This document shows, one piece after another, positions 9,035 through 17,121 of a stretch of 64,000 bases of DNA. The notes beneath the pieces were generated by a model that was given only the letters and a program-made list of their open reading frames with translations, was not told the origin of the DNA and did no database searches. Position numbers and translations under genes: made by a program. Origin of the DNA: Virgibacillus_F necropolis_A (GTDB lineage: Bacteria; Bacillota; Bacilli; Bacillales; Amphibacillaceae); the NCBI RefSeq assembly GCF_044793635.1, contig NZ_CP084992.1, positions 1,302,001 to 1,366,000 on the forward strand, given 5' to 3'. The stretch's first letter is position 1; the number at the start of each line of letters is the position of its first letter.

Positions 9035-10360
9035 TTATTCCCCCGCGTAAGCTTGCAGCAAGTATTGATTGAGAGTTGCTTTGATTTTTTCCAAACGACC
9101 GGATTGGTGTTTTACTTCTGATAACCCTAAAGCATGATCCTCAAGTTTTTGGAAGTCAGTTTTTCCCTGTACAATGTCCAAACCAATTCCCTTCGTATAG
9201 CTGCTGTAGCGATCTTCGACTACACCCTCTAAGACGTTATCATCAATAAGTTTTTGAGCAACTTTTAACCCTACCGCGAAGCTATCCATTCCAGCAATAT
9301 GTGCGTGGAATAAATCTTCCGGTTCAAATGAGCCTCTTCTGACTTTAGCGTCAAAGTTTAAACCACCACGACCTAAACCGCCATTTTTAATAATTTCATA
9401 CATTGCTAAAGTTGTTCCGTGCAAGTCTGTTGGGAATTCATCTGTATCCCATCCTAGTAATGGATGACCCTGGTTCGCATCAACCGACCCTAACATATTA
9501 TTAATACGTGCATAGCGAAGTTCATGTTCAAACGTATGTCCAGCAAGTGTTGCATGATTTGCTTCTATATTAAACTTAAAGTGATCTTGAAGACCATAAT
9601 TTTGTAAAAAGGCAAATCCACTAGCAACATCAAAGTCATATTGATGTGTAGTAGGTTCTTTTGGTTTTGGCTCAATCAAGAATTGAGCATCAAATCCAAT
9701 TTCCTTCGCATAATCAACAGCCATGTGGAAGAAACGACCCAGGTTGTCCATTTCGAGTTTCATATCTGTGTTCAGAAGTGTTTCATAACCTTCACGTCCA
9801 CCCCAGAATACATAATTCTCGGCTCCCAGTTCTTTCCCAACTTCCAATCCTTTTTTTACTTTTGCTGCAGAATATGCAAATATATCCGCATTATTAGAAG
9901 ATGCTGCCCCATGAATAAAGCGTGGATGTGTAAAGTTGTTTGCGGTATTCCAAAGTAATTTGGCCTTACTATCTTTCATGTAGTCCTTCATCATGGCAAC
10001 AATTGTATCCAGATTCTGATTTGTTTCCTTTAGATTACTACCCTCTGGCGCAATGTCTACATCGTGGAAACAGAAAAATGGTACATCAAGTTTATTAAAA
10101 AATTCAAAGGCTGCCTCAACCCGAGCCTTGGCTAAGTCCATCCCAGTATATTTATCCCATGGACGAACCATAGTGCCCGCACCGAATGGATCTGAACCAT
10201 CCATCGTAAATGTATGCCAGTAAGCTACCCCAAAACGAAGGTATTCTTCCACCGTTTTATTCCCTATTTTTTCTTCCGGATTATAAAATTTAAATGCGTA
10301 TGGATTAGTAGATTTTGCCCCTTCGTATTTGATTTGACCGATATCTTTAAAATATGCCAT
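9035..10360 (-). CDS. xylA: Xylose isomerase
   Basis: 441-residue cytoplasmic enzyme that converts D-xylose to D-xylulose, a two-metal TIM barrel. Family motifs are clear: FCFHDVDIAPEG with the catalytic His/Asp, VFWGGREGYETLLNTD, FLIEPKPKEPTTHQYD with a metal Glu, and NIEANHATLAGHTFEHEL. The frame stays open to 10396, but GGAGGTCACAGG places the start at ATG 10360, which gives the usual XylA length. It is the first gene of xylAB. The promoter upstream carries a XylR operator over the -35 and a cre-like palindrome after the -10. Confidence 0.96.
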   Translation of the reverse strand: MAYFKDIGQIKYEGAKSTNPYAFKFYNPEEKIGNKTVEEYLRFGVAYWHTFTMDGSDPFGAGTMVRPWDKYTGMDLAKARVEAAFEFFNKLDVPFFCFHDVDIAPEGSNLKETNQNLDTIVAMMKDYMKDSKAKLLWNTANNFTHPRFIHGAASSNNADIFAYSAAKVKKGLEVGKELGAENYVFWGGREGYETLLNTDMKLEMDNLGRFFHMAVDYAKEIGFDAQFLIEPKPKEPTTHQYDFDVASGFAFLQNYGLQDHFKFNIEANHATLAGHTFEHELRYARINNMLGSVDANQGHPLLGWDTDEFPTDLHGTTLAMYEIIKNGGLGRGGLNFDAKVRRGSFEPEDLFHAHIAGMDSFAVGLKVAQKLIDDNVLEGVVEDRYSSYTKGIGLDIVQGKTDFQKLEDHALGLSEVKHQSGRLEKIKATLNQYLLQAYAGE

Positions 10361-10403
10361 CCTGTGACCTCCTATTATAATGAATTTTACTTTCATACGA
10401 ATA

Positions 10404-10467
10404 ATGTAACTGCTTACATAAAATTATATCAACCAAATCTTAGTTTGTCTATTAAATAAACAAAGTT
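10404..10467 (-). promoter_or_regulatory. xylA promoter with XylR operator and cre-like site
   Basis: Minus strand: -35 TAGACA (10451-10446), 17-nt spacer, -10 TATAAT (10428-10423). A 26-bp operator AACTTTGTTT-N6-TAGACAAACT (10467-10442) contains the -35 in its second half-site. ATGTAAGCAGTTACAT (10419-10404) follows the -10; it matches the CcpA cre consensus except at one position and is nearly palindromic. Repression by XylR and glucose repression by CcpA are predicted. Confidence 0.85.
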
Positions 10468-10577
10468 TTTGATAAAGATATTATGTTATCATTTATATAT
10501 ACTTTCTATCTACACCTTTTGTCGTGAACAATCTTAAAATCACCTCATTATAGTAGCTTACAATCAAGGAGGATTAT

Positions 10578-11219
10578 ATGAATAGTACAAGTGGTTTTAT
10601 TTATAGTATATTTGAATGGATTACAAGATTCGCTTATGTAAATCTACTATGGATAGTCTTTACACTGGCTGGTGGCGTAGTTTTTGGTATTTTCCCTGCT
10701 ACGATATCGATGTTTGCAGTCATCCGAAAATGGTTGAAAGGAAACACTGATTTACCTGTTTTCCATTCTTTTTGGTCCTTTTATAAAAATGACTTTGTAA
10801 AAAGCAATTTACTTGGATTATTTATTATCGGATTGGCCGTACTAATAGGAATTGACTTTTGGTTTATGCAAGTAAATGTAAGTGACTTACTAAGGCTTAC
10901 TTATTTACCATTATATGTATTTATGCTTTTATTTCTATTGTTTCTATTTTATATTTTTCCGGCTTTTGTTCACTATGAAGAAAAAATAGGAAAATTGATT
11001 AAGAATGCCTTTCTTCTTATGTTAATTAACCCGATTCATAGTTTTATGATTATCATATGCCTCGTATCAAGCTATTTTATTCTAGAAGCAATACCGGCAC
11101 TGGCCTTTATATTTGGTGCCAGTATTTATGCTTTTATAACGATGTGGATTTGTCTGAACGCTTTTACAAAGGTTGAAAAAAGGATGGAACGCACTAATCG
11201 TAAAGGCACTAATGGATAA
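10578..11219 (+). CDS. DUF624/YesL-family membrane protein
   Basis: 213-residue protein with five or six hydrophobic segments (about 20-45, 75-95, 105-135, 145-165, 170-190) and the YesL-family feature of an FGIFPATISMFAVIRKWLKG region after the first span. YesL-like proteins are usually encoded beside sugar ABC transporters and glycoside hydrolases; their biochemical role is unknown. It starts behind AAGGAGG, is divergent from xylA and ends just before repeat B copy 1. A role linked to xylo-oligosaccharide uptake is only suggested by context. Confidence 0.75.
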   Translation: MNSTSGFIYSIFEWITRFAYVNLLWIVFTLAGGVVFGIFPATISMFAVIRKWLKGNTDLPVFHSFWSFYKNDFVKSNLLGLFIIGLAVLIGIDFWFMQVNVSDLLRLTYLPLYVFMLLFLLFLFYIFPAFVHYEEKIGKLIKNAFLLMLINPIHSFMIIICLVSSYFILEAIPALAFIFGASIYAFITMWICLNAFTKVEKRMERTNRKGTNG

Positions 11220-11240
11220 TCACAAATACTGCAGATTTTT

Positions 11241-11333
11241 TAGAAAACTTGGCTTATCGCCAACCCTTAATGGCGAAAGCCTTAGTTGCACTTATGCAGT
11301 AAGAAAGGATTTATGCTTTCTTAACTGCTAAAA
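11241..11333. repeat. Dispersed hairpin repeat, family B copy 1
   Basis: About 92 bp starting TAGAAAACTTGGCTTATCGCC and ending CTTTCTTAACTGCTAAA. Copies lie at 18776 (inverted) and 42560 with only a few differences. It folds into hairpins such as GCAGTAAGAAAG/CTTTCTTAaCTGC. It is placed directly after the DUF624 stop. Confidence 0.85.
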
Positions 11334-11378
11334 TAATCCACCTTAACCTGTATAAAACGGTTAAGGTGGATTATTTGT
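11332..11378. terminator. Bidirectional intrinsic terminator
   Basis: Perfect 17-bp stem AATAATCCACCTTAACC / GGTTAAGGTGGATTATT with a 9-nt loop and flanking T/A-rich tails. It is shared by the convergent DUF624 and GH43 genes. Confidence 0.9.
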
Positions 11379-11380
11379 TG

Positions 11381-12991
11381 TTACTCTTTACCTTTATAAA
11401 TAAAATAGTCAAAATCGGCATGCTGTTTTTGACCCGACGTATCCTGGCACTGCATACCAACAAATGCTCCTGTAAAAAAGCCACCGCCCTGAATGTAATC
11501 ATCAGACAGCTTATAGGAGTGAAATTGGATAGGTATAACGTTCCAGTTATCACCGTCAAACGAATAAGAATACTCGTAAGTGTTTGTCTTTACGTCAACG
11601 CGAAGGTGTACATAGTCAACATGATCTGGTATAGCAATTTCTTCGTCCTTAAGTGGCTGATCAAATGTAAAGTTATCACATGTCATTAATTCTAGTATTC
11701 TACCTTTTTCTTCATGCCAGGAAATCTGAAGCGATGTCCAGTTCTGTGTATTATAATAATTCACTAATCCAGCAGACTGTTGGAAGGTAGTTGGATTGAA
11801 CGCTACCTTTGTCTCGGCAGTAAAATTAAAATGCTGCCAACGTCTTGCTACATATGCTTGCGTGAATTTGGATAGTAAAGACTCTTTTCCATATAAGCGT
11901 AAATGACCAGGATTATCCGTTAGCGATACGACTTCCTCTCCTAATGGGATACGTAATGTTTGAAAGTGGGCATTTAATGTAGCCGAGTTAAAATCATCTT
12001 TTTCATCATAATCCTTTTCCCATTTTACCTCTTCTATTTCTGGTCCATCTATTTTAAGAGAAGGTTGATTCCCACCCACAACATATGGCCAGTCGTTTTT
12101 CCATTCCAATCGTTGAATTGCAGTTTCTCTCCCAAGCGGGCAGTACCCTCGTGGATCCAATAATGGCTGTCCCTTCGCAGGCAATGGGCGTCCTGTTAAA
12201 TGAACTAAAAACCATTCATCCGTGTGCGTTTTAACAATTGACGCGTGACCAGCTTTTTGCAGTTTATTTCTAGGGTATGGCCATGACGTAATCAATGGAT
12301 TCTCTGGATGCACTTCATATGGCCCTCTTAAATCCTTTGAACGGGCAATTGTCGCTTGATGATCAAATTTCGTGCCGCCTTCAGCCGTTAACAGGTAGTA
12401 ATAGCCATTCATTTTATATAAGTGAGGTGCCTCTGTTAGTTTTATATCTGTTCCTTTAAAGATGATTTCTGTTTCTCCAACCAGCATTTGCTTCTCTACA
12501 CTATATTCTTGAAGGACAATTCCATAAAAGTTATGGTTACCTGCACGATGATCCCACAGCATGTTTACTAAATACTTTTTACCATCGTCATCATGGTATA
12601 AAGATGGATCAAAGCCCGAGCTGTTGAGGTGTATTGGCTCCGACCATTCACCATCGATTGAATCACATGTGACAAGATAATTGTGACTATCTTTCCATTG
12701 ACCTTCTGTAACCTTAACATCGGTATAGATAAGCCAGAACTTACCATCACTATAGGAAAGTGCTGGAGCCCAAATCCCACCAGAATCAGGGTTTCCCATC
12801 ATATTTAGTTGACTCAACCGATTAAGTGGTCTTGAAATTAAACGCCAATTCTTCAAATCCTTTGAATGGTAAATTCCAACACCCGGGAACCATTCAAAAG
12901 TAGAAACAGCAATATAATAATCTTCTCCTGCACGACAAATACTTGGATCTGGATTAAAACCTGTTAAAATCGGGTTCTGTATAGTTTCCAT
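11381..12991 (-). CDS. xynB: Beta-xylosidase, glycoside hydrolase family 43
   Basis: 536-residue intracellular enzyme (no signal peptide) that releases xylose from the non-reducing end of imported xylo-oligosaccharides by inversion. The N-terminal five-bladed propeller carries D15 (NPDPS), D128 (GFDPS) and E187 (LTEAPHLYK), the same numbers as the catalytic base, modulator and acid described for Geobacillus XynB3-type enzymes. A C-terminal beta-sandwich follows from about 335 (YDEKDDFNSATL). GAGGTGGG precedes ATG 12991. It is the last gene of the permease-permease-xynB operon. Confidence 0.95.
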   Translation of the reverse strand: METIQNPILTGFNPDPSICRAGEDYYIAVSTFEWFPGVGIYHSKDLKNWRLISRPLNRLSQLNMMGNPDSGGIWAPALSYSDGKFWLIYTDVKVTEGQWKDSHNYLVTCDSIDGEWSEPIHLNSSGFDPSLYHDDDGKKYLVNMLWDHRAGNHNFYGIVLQEYSVEKQMLVGETEIIFKGTDIKLTEAPHLYKMNGYYYLLTAEGGTKFDHQATIARSKDLRGPYEVHPENPLITSWPYPRNKLQKAGHASIVKTHTDEWFLVHLTGRPLPAKGQPLLDPRGYCPLGRETAIQRLEWKNDWPYVVGGNQPSLKIDGPEIEEVKWEKDYDEKDDFNSATLNAHFQTLRIPLGEEVVSLTDNPGHLRLYGKESLLSKFTQAYVARRWQHFNFTAETKVAFNPTTFQQSAGLVNYYNTQNWTSLQISWHEEKGRILELMTCDNFTFDQPLKDEEIAIPDHVDYVHLRVDVKTNTYEYSYSFDGDNWNVIPIQFHSYKLSDDYIQGGGFFTGAFVGMQCQDTSGQKQHADFDYFIYKGKE

Positions 12992-13024
12992 TTTTGCCCA
13001 CCTCTATATCCCTATTATATTTTT

Positions 13025-13846
13025 TCATCCTTTTACTGCACTAGCTGAAATACCTTCAACAATTTTATTGCTGAAAAAGAAAAACGCTATTAAAATTGGA
13101 ACGATACTAATCACAAGTGTAGCTCCTATTGCGCCCCAGTCAGTCATATACTGTCCGACGAAGTTCTGTATACCCACAGTAAGCGTCTTATATTTGTCTG
13201 AGCTGATAAAGGTATTAACAAATACAAATTCATTCCAGTTATAAATCATATTAATAATAACTGTAGTCGACATTACTGGGATTGTCATCGGTATGATAAT
13301 ACGGAAAAACAATCGATTGATGGAACACCCATCAATAATCGCAGCTTCTTCAATCTCTCGTGGCAACGTATAATAAAAGCCAAGCAAAATCATCATCGTA
13401 ATCGGCAGGTTATATGCCGTATAGGTAATAATGATTGATAACGGGTTATCTATTAAATTTACAGTCAGAAACATTTTAAAAAGTGGTATCAACGCTGAAT
13501 GAATGGGAATCATCAGGCCGACCATAAATAAACCTAATACGAACGTGCTCAATTTCCAGCGCATCCTTGTAATAGCAAAAGTAGCCATGCTCGCCAGTAA
13601 GACTGTTAGAATAATAGCCACTACCGTGTACCATACACTATTGAAAAAATATATCCCTATATCGCTTTGCCAAACTTTAATATAGTTTTCCCATTGAAAT
13701 TCCTCTGGAAGGGAGAGCGGTGGATTTCCAAAAATATCGCTCGTATCCTTTAACGAAAACAAGACAAGCCATGCAAGCGGAAAAATTTGAAAGATCGCCA
13801 CAAGTCCGAGGCAAAAATAGAGAACTGCATATCCTATTCGATTCAT
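13025..13846 (-). CDS. Carbohydrate ABC permease, MalG type (xylo-oligosaccharide importer)
   Basis: 273-residue inner-membrane subunit with six predicted spans and the cytoplasmic EAA loop (REIEEAAIIDGCSINRLFFRIIIPM) that contacts the ATPase. It belongs to the CUT1 family. It lies between the partner permease and the GH43 gene, so xylo-oligosaccharides are the likely cargo. No ATPase gene lies in this cluster; a shared MsmX-type ATPase elsewhere in the genome is expected. Confidence 0.9.
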   Translation of the reverse strand: MNRIGYAVLYFCLGLVAIFQIFPLAWLVLFSLKDTSDIFGNPPLSLPEEFQWENYIKVWQSDIGIYFFNSVWYTVVAIILTVLLASMATFAITRMRWKLSTFVLGLFMVGLMIPIHSALIPLFKMFLTVNLIDNPLSIIITYTAYNLPITMMILLGFYYTLPREIEEAAIIDGCSINRLFFRIIIPMTIPVMSTTVIINMIYNWNEFVFVNTFISSDKYKTLTVGIQNFVGQYMTDWGAIGATLVISIVPILIAFFFFSNKIVEGISASAVKG

Positions 13847-13861
13847 AAAATTAACCTCCTT

Positions 13862-14743
13862 CTAATACTGCACTTCATCATCATTGGTGGCAGTTAACTT
13901 ACGGATGAATACAGTTACGATTAGTGTAATGATTAATAATAAGAAACCAATTGCACTTCCGTAGCCAAAGTCATAGCTTGCAAACGCCATTTTATACATA
14001 TAAGATGCCATGACTTCACTTGCACCACTTGGGCCTCCGCCAGTCATAACATAAATTAAATCAAAATACTTTAATGATCCAACAATTGCTAATACGATTG
14101 TTACTTTAATTACTCCCATAATAAGCGGCAGCTTTACTTTGTAGGCAATCTGTACAGGTGTTGCTCCATCGATTTTTGCTGCTTCAATTAGTGAATCAGG
14201 GATATTTTTCAAAGCTGCATAATAAATCAAAATATAAAACCCTGCATACTGCCATAATATAGGAATAAAAATGGCTAAAAGTACAACCTCTGGATCTCCT
14301 AACCAGATTGGAGGATTATCTATCCCAAACCATCCTAATATACTATTTAATATTCCATTCGCTGGATTGTAAACTTTAATCCAAAGTTGAGCAATTGCTA
14401 CAGAAGACAATAGCATCGGGATTAAATAGATTTTTCTAAGTAAATTGGCTCCCTTTATTTTAGAGGCCAAGATTAGAGAAATCGCTAAGTAAATAATTAA
14501 ACTTAGTGTAGAAAAGACTGCTAGTAAAAAGGAATGCATTGCACTTTCCCAAAATTTCTCATCTTGCATTGCAGCAATGTAATTTTCTAAACCAATAAAC
14601 TGCATTTCACCGATTCCATCCCAATGCATTAAGCCATAATAACCTGTCAGTGCTAATGGTATGTAAATTAATACGGCAATTAGTAGAAATGCCGGAAGGA
14701 TATATAATGCGATCATCAACTTATTGGACATAACTTTATTCAT
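13862..14743 (-). CDS. Carbohydrate ABC permease, MalF type (xylo-oligosaccharide importer)
   Basis: 293-residue CUT1 permease with six spans and an EAA loop (DSLIEAAKIDGATPVQIAYKVKLPL). A TTG at 14758 is in frame, but it forms part of the ribosome binding sequence TTGGAGGTG; the real start is ATG 14743. It pairs with the MalG-type permease 15 nt downstream and with the lipoprotein encoded at 15573-16871. Its own promoter and XylR operator lie about 640 bp upstream, separated from it by a GC-rich repeat. Confidence 0.9.
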   Translation of the reverse strand: MNKVMSNKLMIALYILPAFLLIAVLIYIPLALTGYYGLMHWDGIGEMQFIGLENYIAAMQDEKFWESAMHSFLLAVFSTLSLIIYLAISLILASKIKGANLLRKIYLIPMLLSSVAIAQLWIKVYNPANGILNSILGWFGIDNPPIWLGDPEVVLLAIFIPILWQYAGFYILIYYAALKNIPDSLIEAAKIDGATPVQIAYKVKLPLIMGVIKVTIVLAIVGSLKYFDLIYVMTGGGPSGASEVMASYMYKMAFASYDFGYGSAIGFLLLIITLIVTVFIRKLTATNDDEVQY

Positions 14744-14864
14744 AGCATTCACCTCCAAATGATTATATAGAGCGCTATTTAGAATGATATCGTGGAAAAC
14801 TAGACTATTTAATAGATTCTTTCATAAATCAAATTCTGACACTTTATCAACATAGCAAACCCTA

Positions 14865-14880
14865 TTGTAACCGTTTTCTT
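14865..14880 (-). promoter_or_regulatory. cre-like site upstream of the permease genes
   Basis: AAGAAAACGGTTACAA on the minus strand matches the CcpA cre consensus at all but one position. In the sister promoters this kind of site lies right after the -10; here it lies about 500 bp downstream, beyond the GC-rich insertion. Confidence 0.55.
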
Positions 14881-14940
14881 TTTGTTTTTAGCTCATTCCT
14901 AGCATTGTTGCTTTTCATCTTCATAGTTGATATAAAATGT

Positions 14941-15149
14941 GACGTAACCAAAAATCATGTTCAGTGCCTGCGACCGCTACGGAAAAATCACTACGCGCAC
15001 CTTAGGGCTTGCGCTGAGCCTCCTCGATCGCAAAGAACGCTCACTGCGGGGTCTCATCACTTCGCTTTCCCGCAGGAGTCTCCGTGTTTTCCCTCCGCTA
15101 ACATGGTGTCTGGAAGCAGTACTATATAGCCCCTTTCACTATTATGGCA
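14941..15149. repeat. Degenerate inverted relative of the GC-rich repeat
   Basis: GC-rich stretch whose core (GCCTCCTC, CTGCGGGGTCT, CCCGCAGGAGTC in that order on the plus strand) repeats in the opposite orientation at 15150-15278. GACGTAAC at 14941 mirrors GTTACGCC at 15284-15291. The two arms could pair into a long hairpin. Base composition differs sharply from the flanks. No credible gene is present. Confidence 0.7.
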
Positions 15150-15278
15150 GTTGATTTTCGCTGCGGACAGTTGACTCCTGCGGGAACAGCACGAGTCTGA
15201 AGACCCCGCAGCGGTGGTCTTCCGCGAGGAGGCTGAAGCCGTGCCCGCGGAAAGCAACGGTCCGCAGCGGAAATCAAC
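15150..15278. mobile_element. MITE-like GC-rich palindromic element
   Basis: 129 bp bounded by 19-bp terminal inverted repeats, GTTGATTTTCGCTGCGGAC and the complement of GTTGATTTCCGCTGCGGAC (18 of 19 identical). The interior contains CCCGCAGCGG and CTCCTGCGGG-type inverted blocks and no open frame of note. Similar GC-rich repeats are common in Bacillaceae genomes. It sits between the XylR-controlled promoter at 15380-15425 and the permease operon. Confidence 0.7.
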
Positions 15279-15379
15279 CAGAAGTTACGCCGCAATATAT
15301 ATCTATTCTCTTATAAAGCAACAATCTTGGAATAATACAGCCTTGTTTTTAAAAAGTTGTCTCTAAAGTTTATATTCAA

Positions 15380-15425
15380 AATATATCAAAGAAACTCCCT
15401 GTTTGTCCAGTGGATAAACAAAGTT
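15380..15425 (-). promoter_or_regulatory. XylR-controlled promoter of the permease-xynB operon
   Basis: Minus strand: operator AACTTTGTTT-N6-TGGACAAACA (15425-15400), -35 TGGACA (15409-15404), 18-nt spacer, -10 TATATT (15385-15380). The layout equals that of xylA. No cre follows directly; the nearest is at 14865. Confidence 0.75.
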
Positions 15426-15493
15426 TTCATATTTTTATGAATTACAACTTTTAATTCAATCGAATACCTATAACAATTAATGCTTTCCTGAAG

Positions 15494-15530
15494 TAAAAAA
15501 ATAGGGCTGTCGAGTTTTAATCGACAGCCT
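15494..15530 (-). terminator. Intrinsic terminator after the solute-binding protein gene
   Basis: Minus strand AGGCTGTCGA / TCGACAGCCC stem with a 7-nt loop, then TATTTTTTT. It separates the binding-protein transcript from the permease promoter downstream. Confidence 0.85.
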
Positions 15531-15572
15531 AGGACAACCCATTAGGAAATTGTCATTTTTTCTAAAAAAGTA

Positions 15573-16871
15573 TTATTCACCTTCTGCAAGTGCTTCTTCT
15601 TGTAATTTAGTGAATTTCTCCGGTGTTATTTCCCCACCAAACAATGATTGAATAGCATCTAGGTGTACTTGAGCTACATCAGGATCCATCTGAACATCCG
15701 CAAATAAAGTTATATTGCTGGCTTTGTTCAATTCATCCAATACATCAATATACATTTGTGGAAGATCAACCGAACCGGTATCCACTTTTGTAGCAGGAAT
15801 TACACCTGCATCTGTAACAGCCTGTTGTCCCCATTGTTCAACAAAGAAAGCAACAAAGTCTTTCGCTTCAGCTTTTACTTTTGAGTTTTCCGCTACAAAC
15901 AAACCAACTCCGGGTCCACCAACCCAGCTGTTCAAGCTACCTTCACCATTAACAGTCGGGAAGTTAAAGAAACCAACTGAATCCCTGAATTCTTGTGGAA
16001 CGTCTTCATTTGTTGTGTAGTTAGGCAGATCCCATGATCCAATTAAATACATGGCTGCTTGACTATTCATGAATAAACTTTTAGCTTCCTGGTCAGACAG
16101 AGCATTATAACCTTCTATAAATGCTCCCATGTCTACTAGATTTTGAATCTCTTCTGCCGCCTTAACAAGGGCTGGATCTTCAAAAGAACCAGAACGATTA
16201 ATTGCTTTTGTCAATGTTTCTGCGCCACCGATTCGGTCAGCAAGGTACATATACCAAAGCGATCCTGTCCAACGGTCTTTATTTCCTAAAGCAATTGGAG
16301 CAACTTCATTCTCTTTTAATGTCTGAATTACGTTTTTGAAGTCCTCATATGTTTTGGGAACTTCCAAACCATACTCTTCAAAGATCGCTTTATTATAGAA
16401 AATAGGTGCAATATTCAATTCCAGTGGAAGTCCATATGTTTTTCCATCAATTGCATATGCTTCTGTTGTGCCAGACACAAACTTTTTCTGTAATCCGTCT
16501 TCCAGGACGTCATTTAAAGGAGCAAATAAATCCCCTTCAACGTAAGGCTTTAAAAATCCTGCTGCCCAAGTCATCCCAACATCAGGAAGTTCTCCAGACG
16601 CAGATAGCACTTTCAATTTTTCCTTATATTGTTCATTACCTAAAATCTCTAGTTCAACTTTCACATCGGGATTTTTCTCTTCATATTGACTTACGATTTT
16701 ATTTACAATTTCATAGTGGTCTTTTGAACTGCCTTCAGGCCAAAGATGCATAAATTCAATTGTCTTTTGATCCCCTGAAGCTTCCCCACCTTCACTATCA
16801 GAACATCCAGTTACTACTAGCAATACTGAAACAAGTAAAGCAAACCAGATTACCATCTTTTTCTTTACCAT
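15573..16871 (-). CDS. Extracellular solute-binding lipoprotein (xylo-oligosaccharide importer)
   Basis: 432-residue family 1 sugar-binding protein. The N-terminus has a basic start, a hydrophobic core and lipobox VVTGC (Cys23), so it should be lipidated and held on the outer face of the membrane. The mature part begins with a Ser/Glu/Gly-rich linker and has the KTIEFMHLWPEG start and WVGGPGVGLFV-type core of CUT1 binding proteins. GAGGGGG precedes ATG 16871. It has its own XylR/cre promoter and its own terminator, which would let it be made in excess over the permeases. Confidence 0.92.
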   Translation of the reverse strand: MVKKKMVIWFALLVSVLLVVTGCSDSEGGEASGDQKTIEFMHLWPEGSSKDHYEIVNKIVSQYEEKNPDVKVELEILGNEQYKEKLKVLSASGELPDVGMTWAAGFLKPYVEGDLFAPLNDVLEDGLQKKFVSGTTEAYAIDGKTYGLPLELNIAPIFYNKAIFEEYGLEVPKTYEDFKNVIQTLKENEVAPIALGNKDRWTGSLWYMYLADRIGGAETLTKAINRSGSFEDPALVKAAEEIQNLVDMGAFIEGYNALSDQEAKSLFMNSQAAMYLIGSWDLPNYTTNEDVPQEFRDSVGFFNFPTVNGEGSLNSWVGGPGVGLFVAENSKVKAEAKDFVAFFVEQWGQQAVTDAGVIPATKVDTGSVDLPQMYIDVLDELNKASNITLFADVQMDPDVAQVHLDAIQSLFGGEITPEKFTKLQEEALAEGE

Positions 16872-16890
16872 AATTTGTACCCCCTCATTT

Positions 16891-16964
16891 TTGTAACCGC
16901 TTTCCCGAATTACTTTTATAGAATAGCAAAAATCATCTTGTTTGTCTACTGAATAAACAAAGTT
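16891..16964 (-). promoter_or_regulatory. Promoter, XylR operator and cre of the solute-binding protein gene
   Basis: Minus strand: operator AACTTTGTTT-N6-TAGACAAACA (16964-16939), -35 TAGACA (16948-16943), 17-nt spacer, -10 TATTCT (16925-16920). A cre-like GGGAAAGCGGTTACAA (16906-16891) follows, with a perfect core but two mismatches at its first positions. Confidence 0.82.
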
Positions 16965-17121
16965 TATAATAACAATTAGTTACCTATATTTGTACAATAA
17001 AGCAAATACGATTTTTTAACTATTTTGAATAGGTTATAATAGAAATAGACGATTCTAAAGGTAAATGAACAATTAGTTAATAACCAACTATCAACTGAAA
17101 GTAAAGGAGAACAGGGTATAT

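Noticed and set aside
9641..9958. 105-residue open frame antisense to xylA
   Set aside because: A shadow frame of a strongly conserved gene, without ribosome binding site.
11366..11689. 107-residue plus-strand frame antisense to the GH43 gene
   Set aside because: Overlaps a terminator and a conserved enzyme gene; no family resemblance.
14905..15257. Short open frames on both strands in the GC-rich block
   Set aside because: They arise from palindromic GC-rich repeat sequence, lack ribosome binding sites and resemble no protein family.
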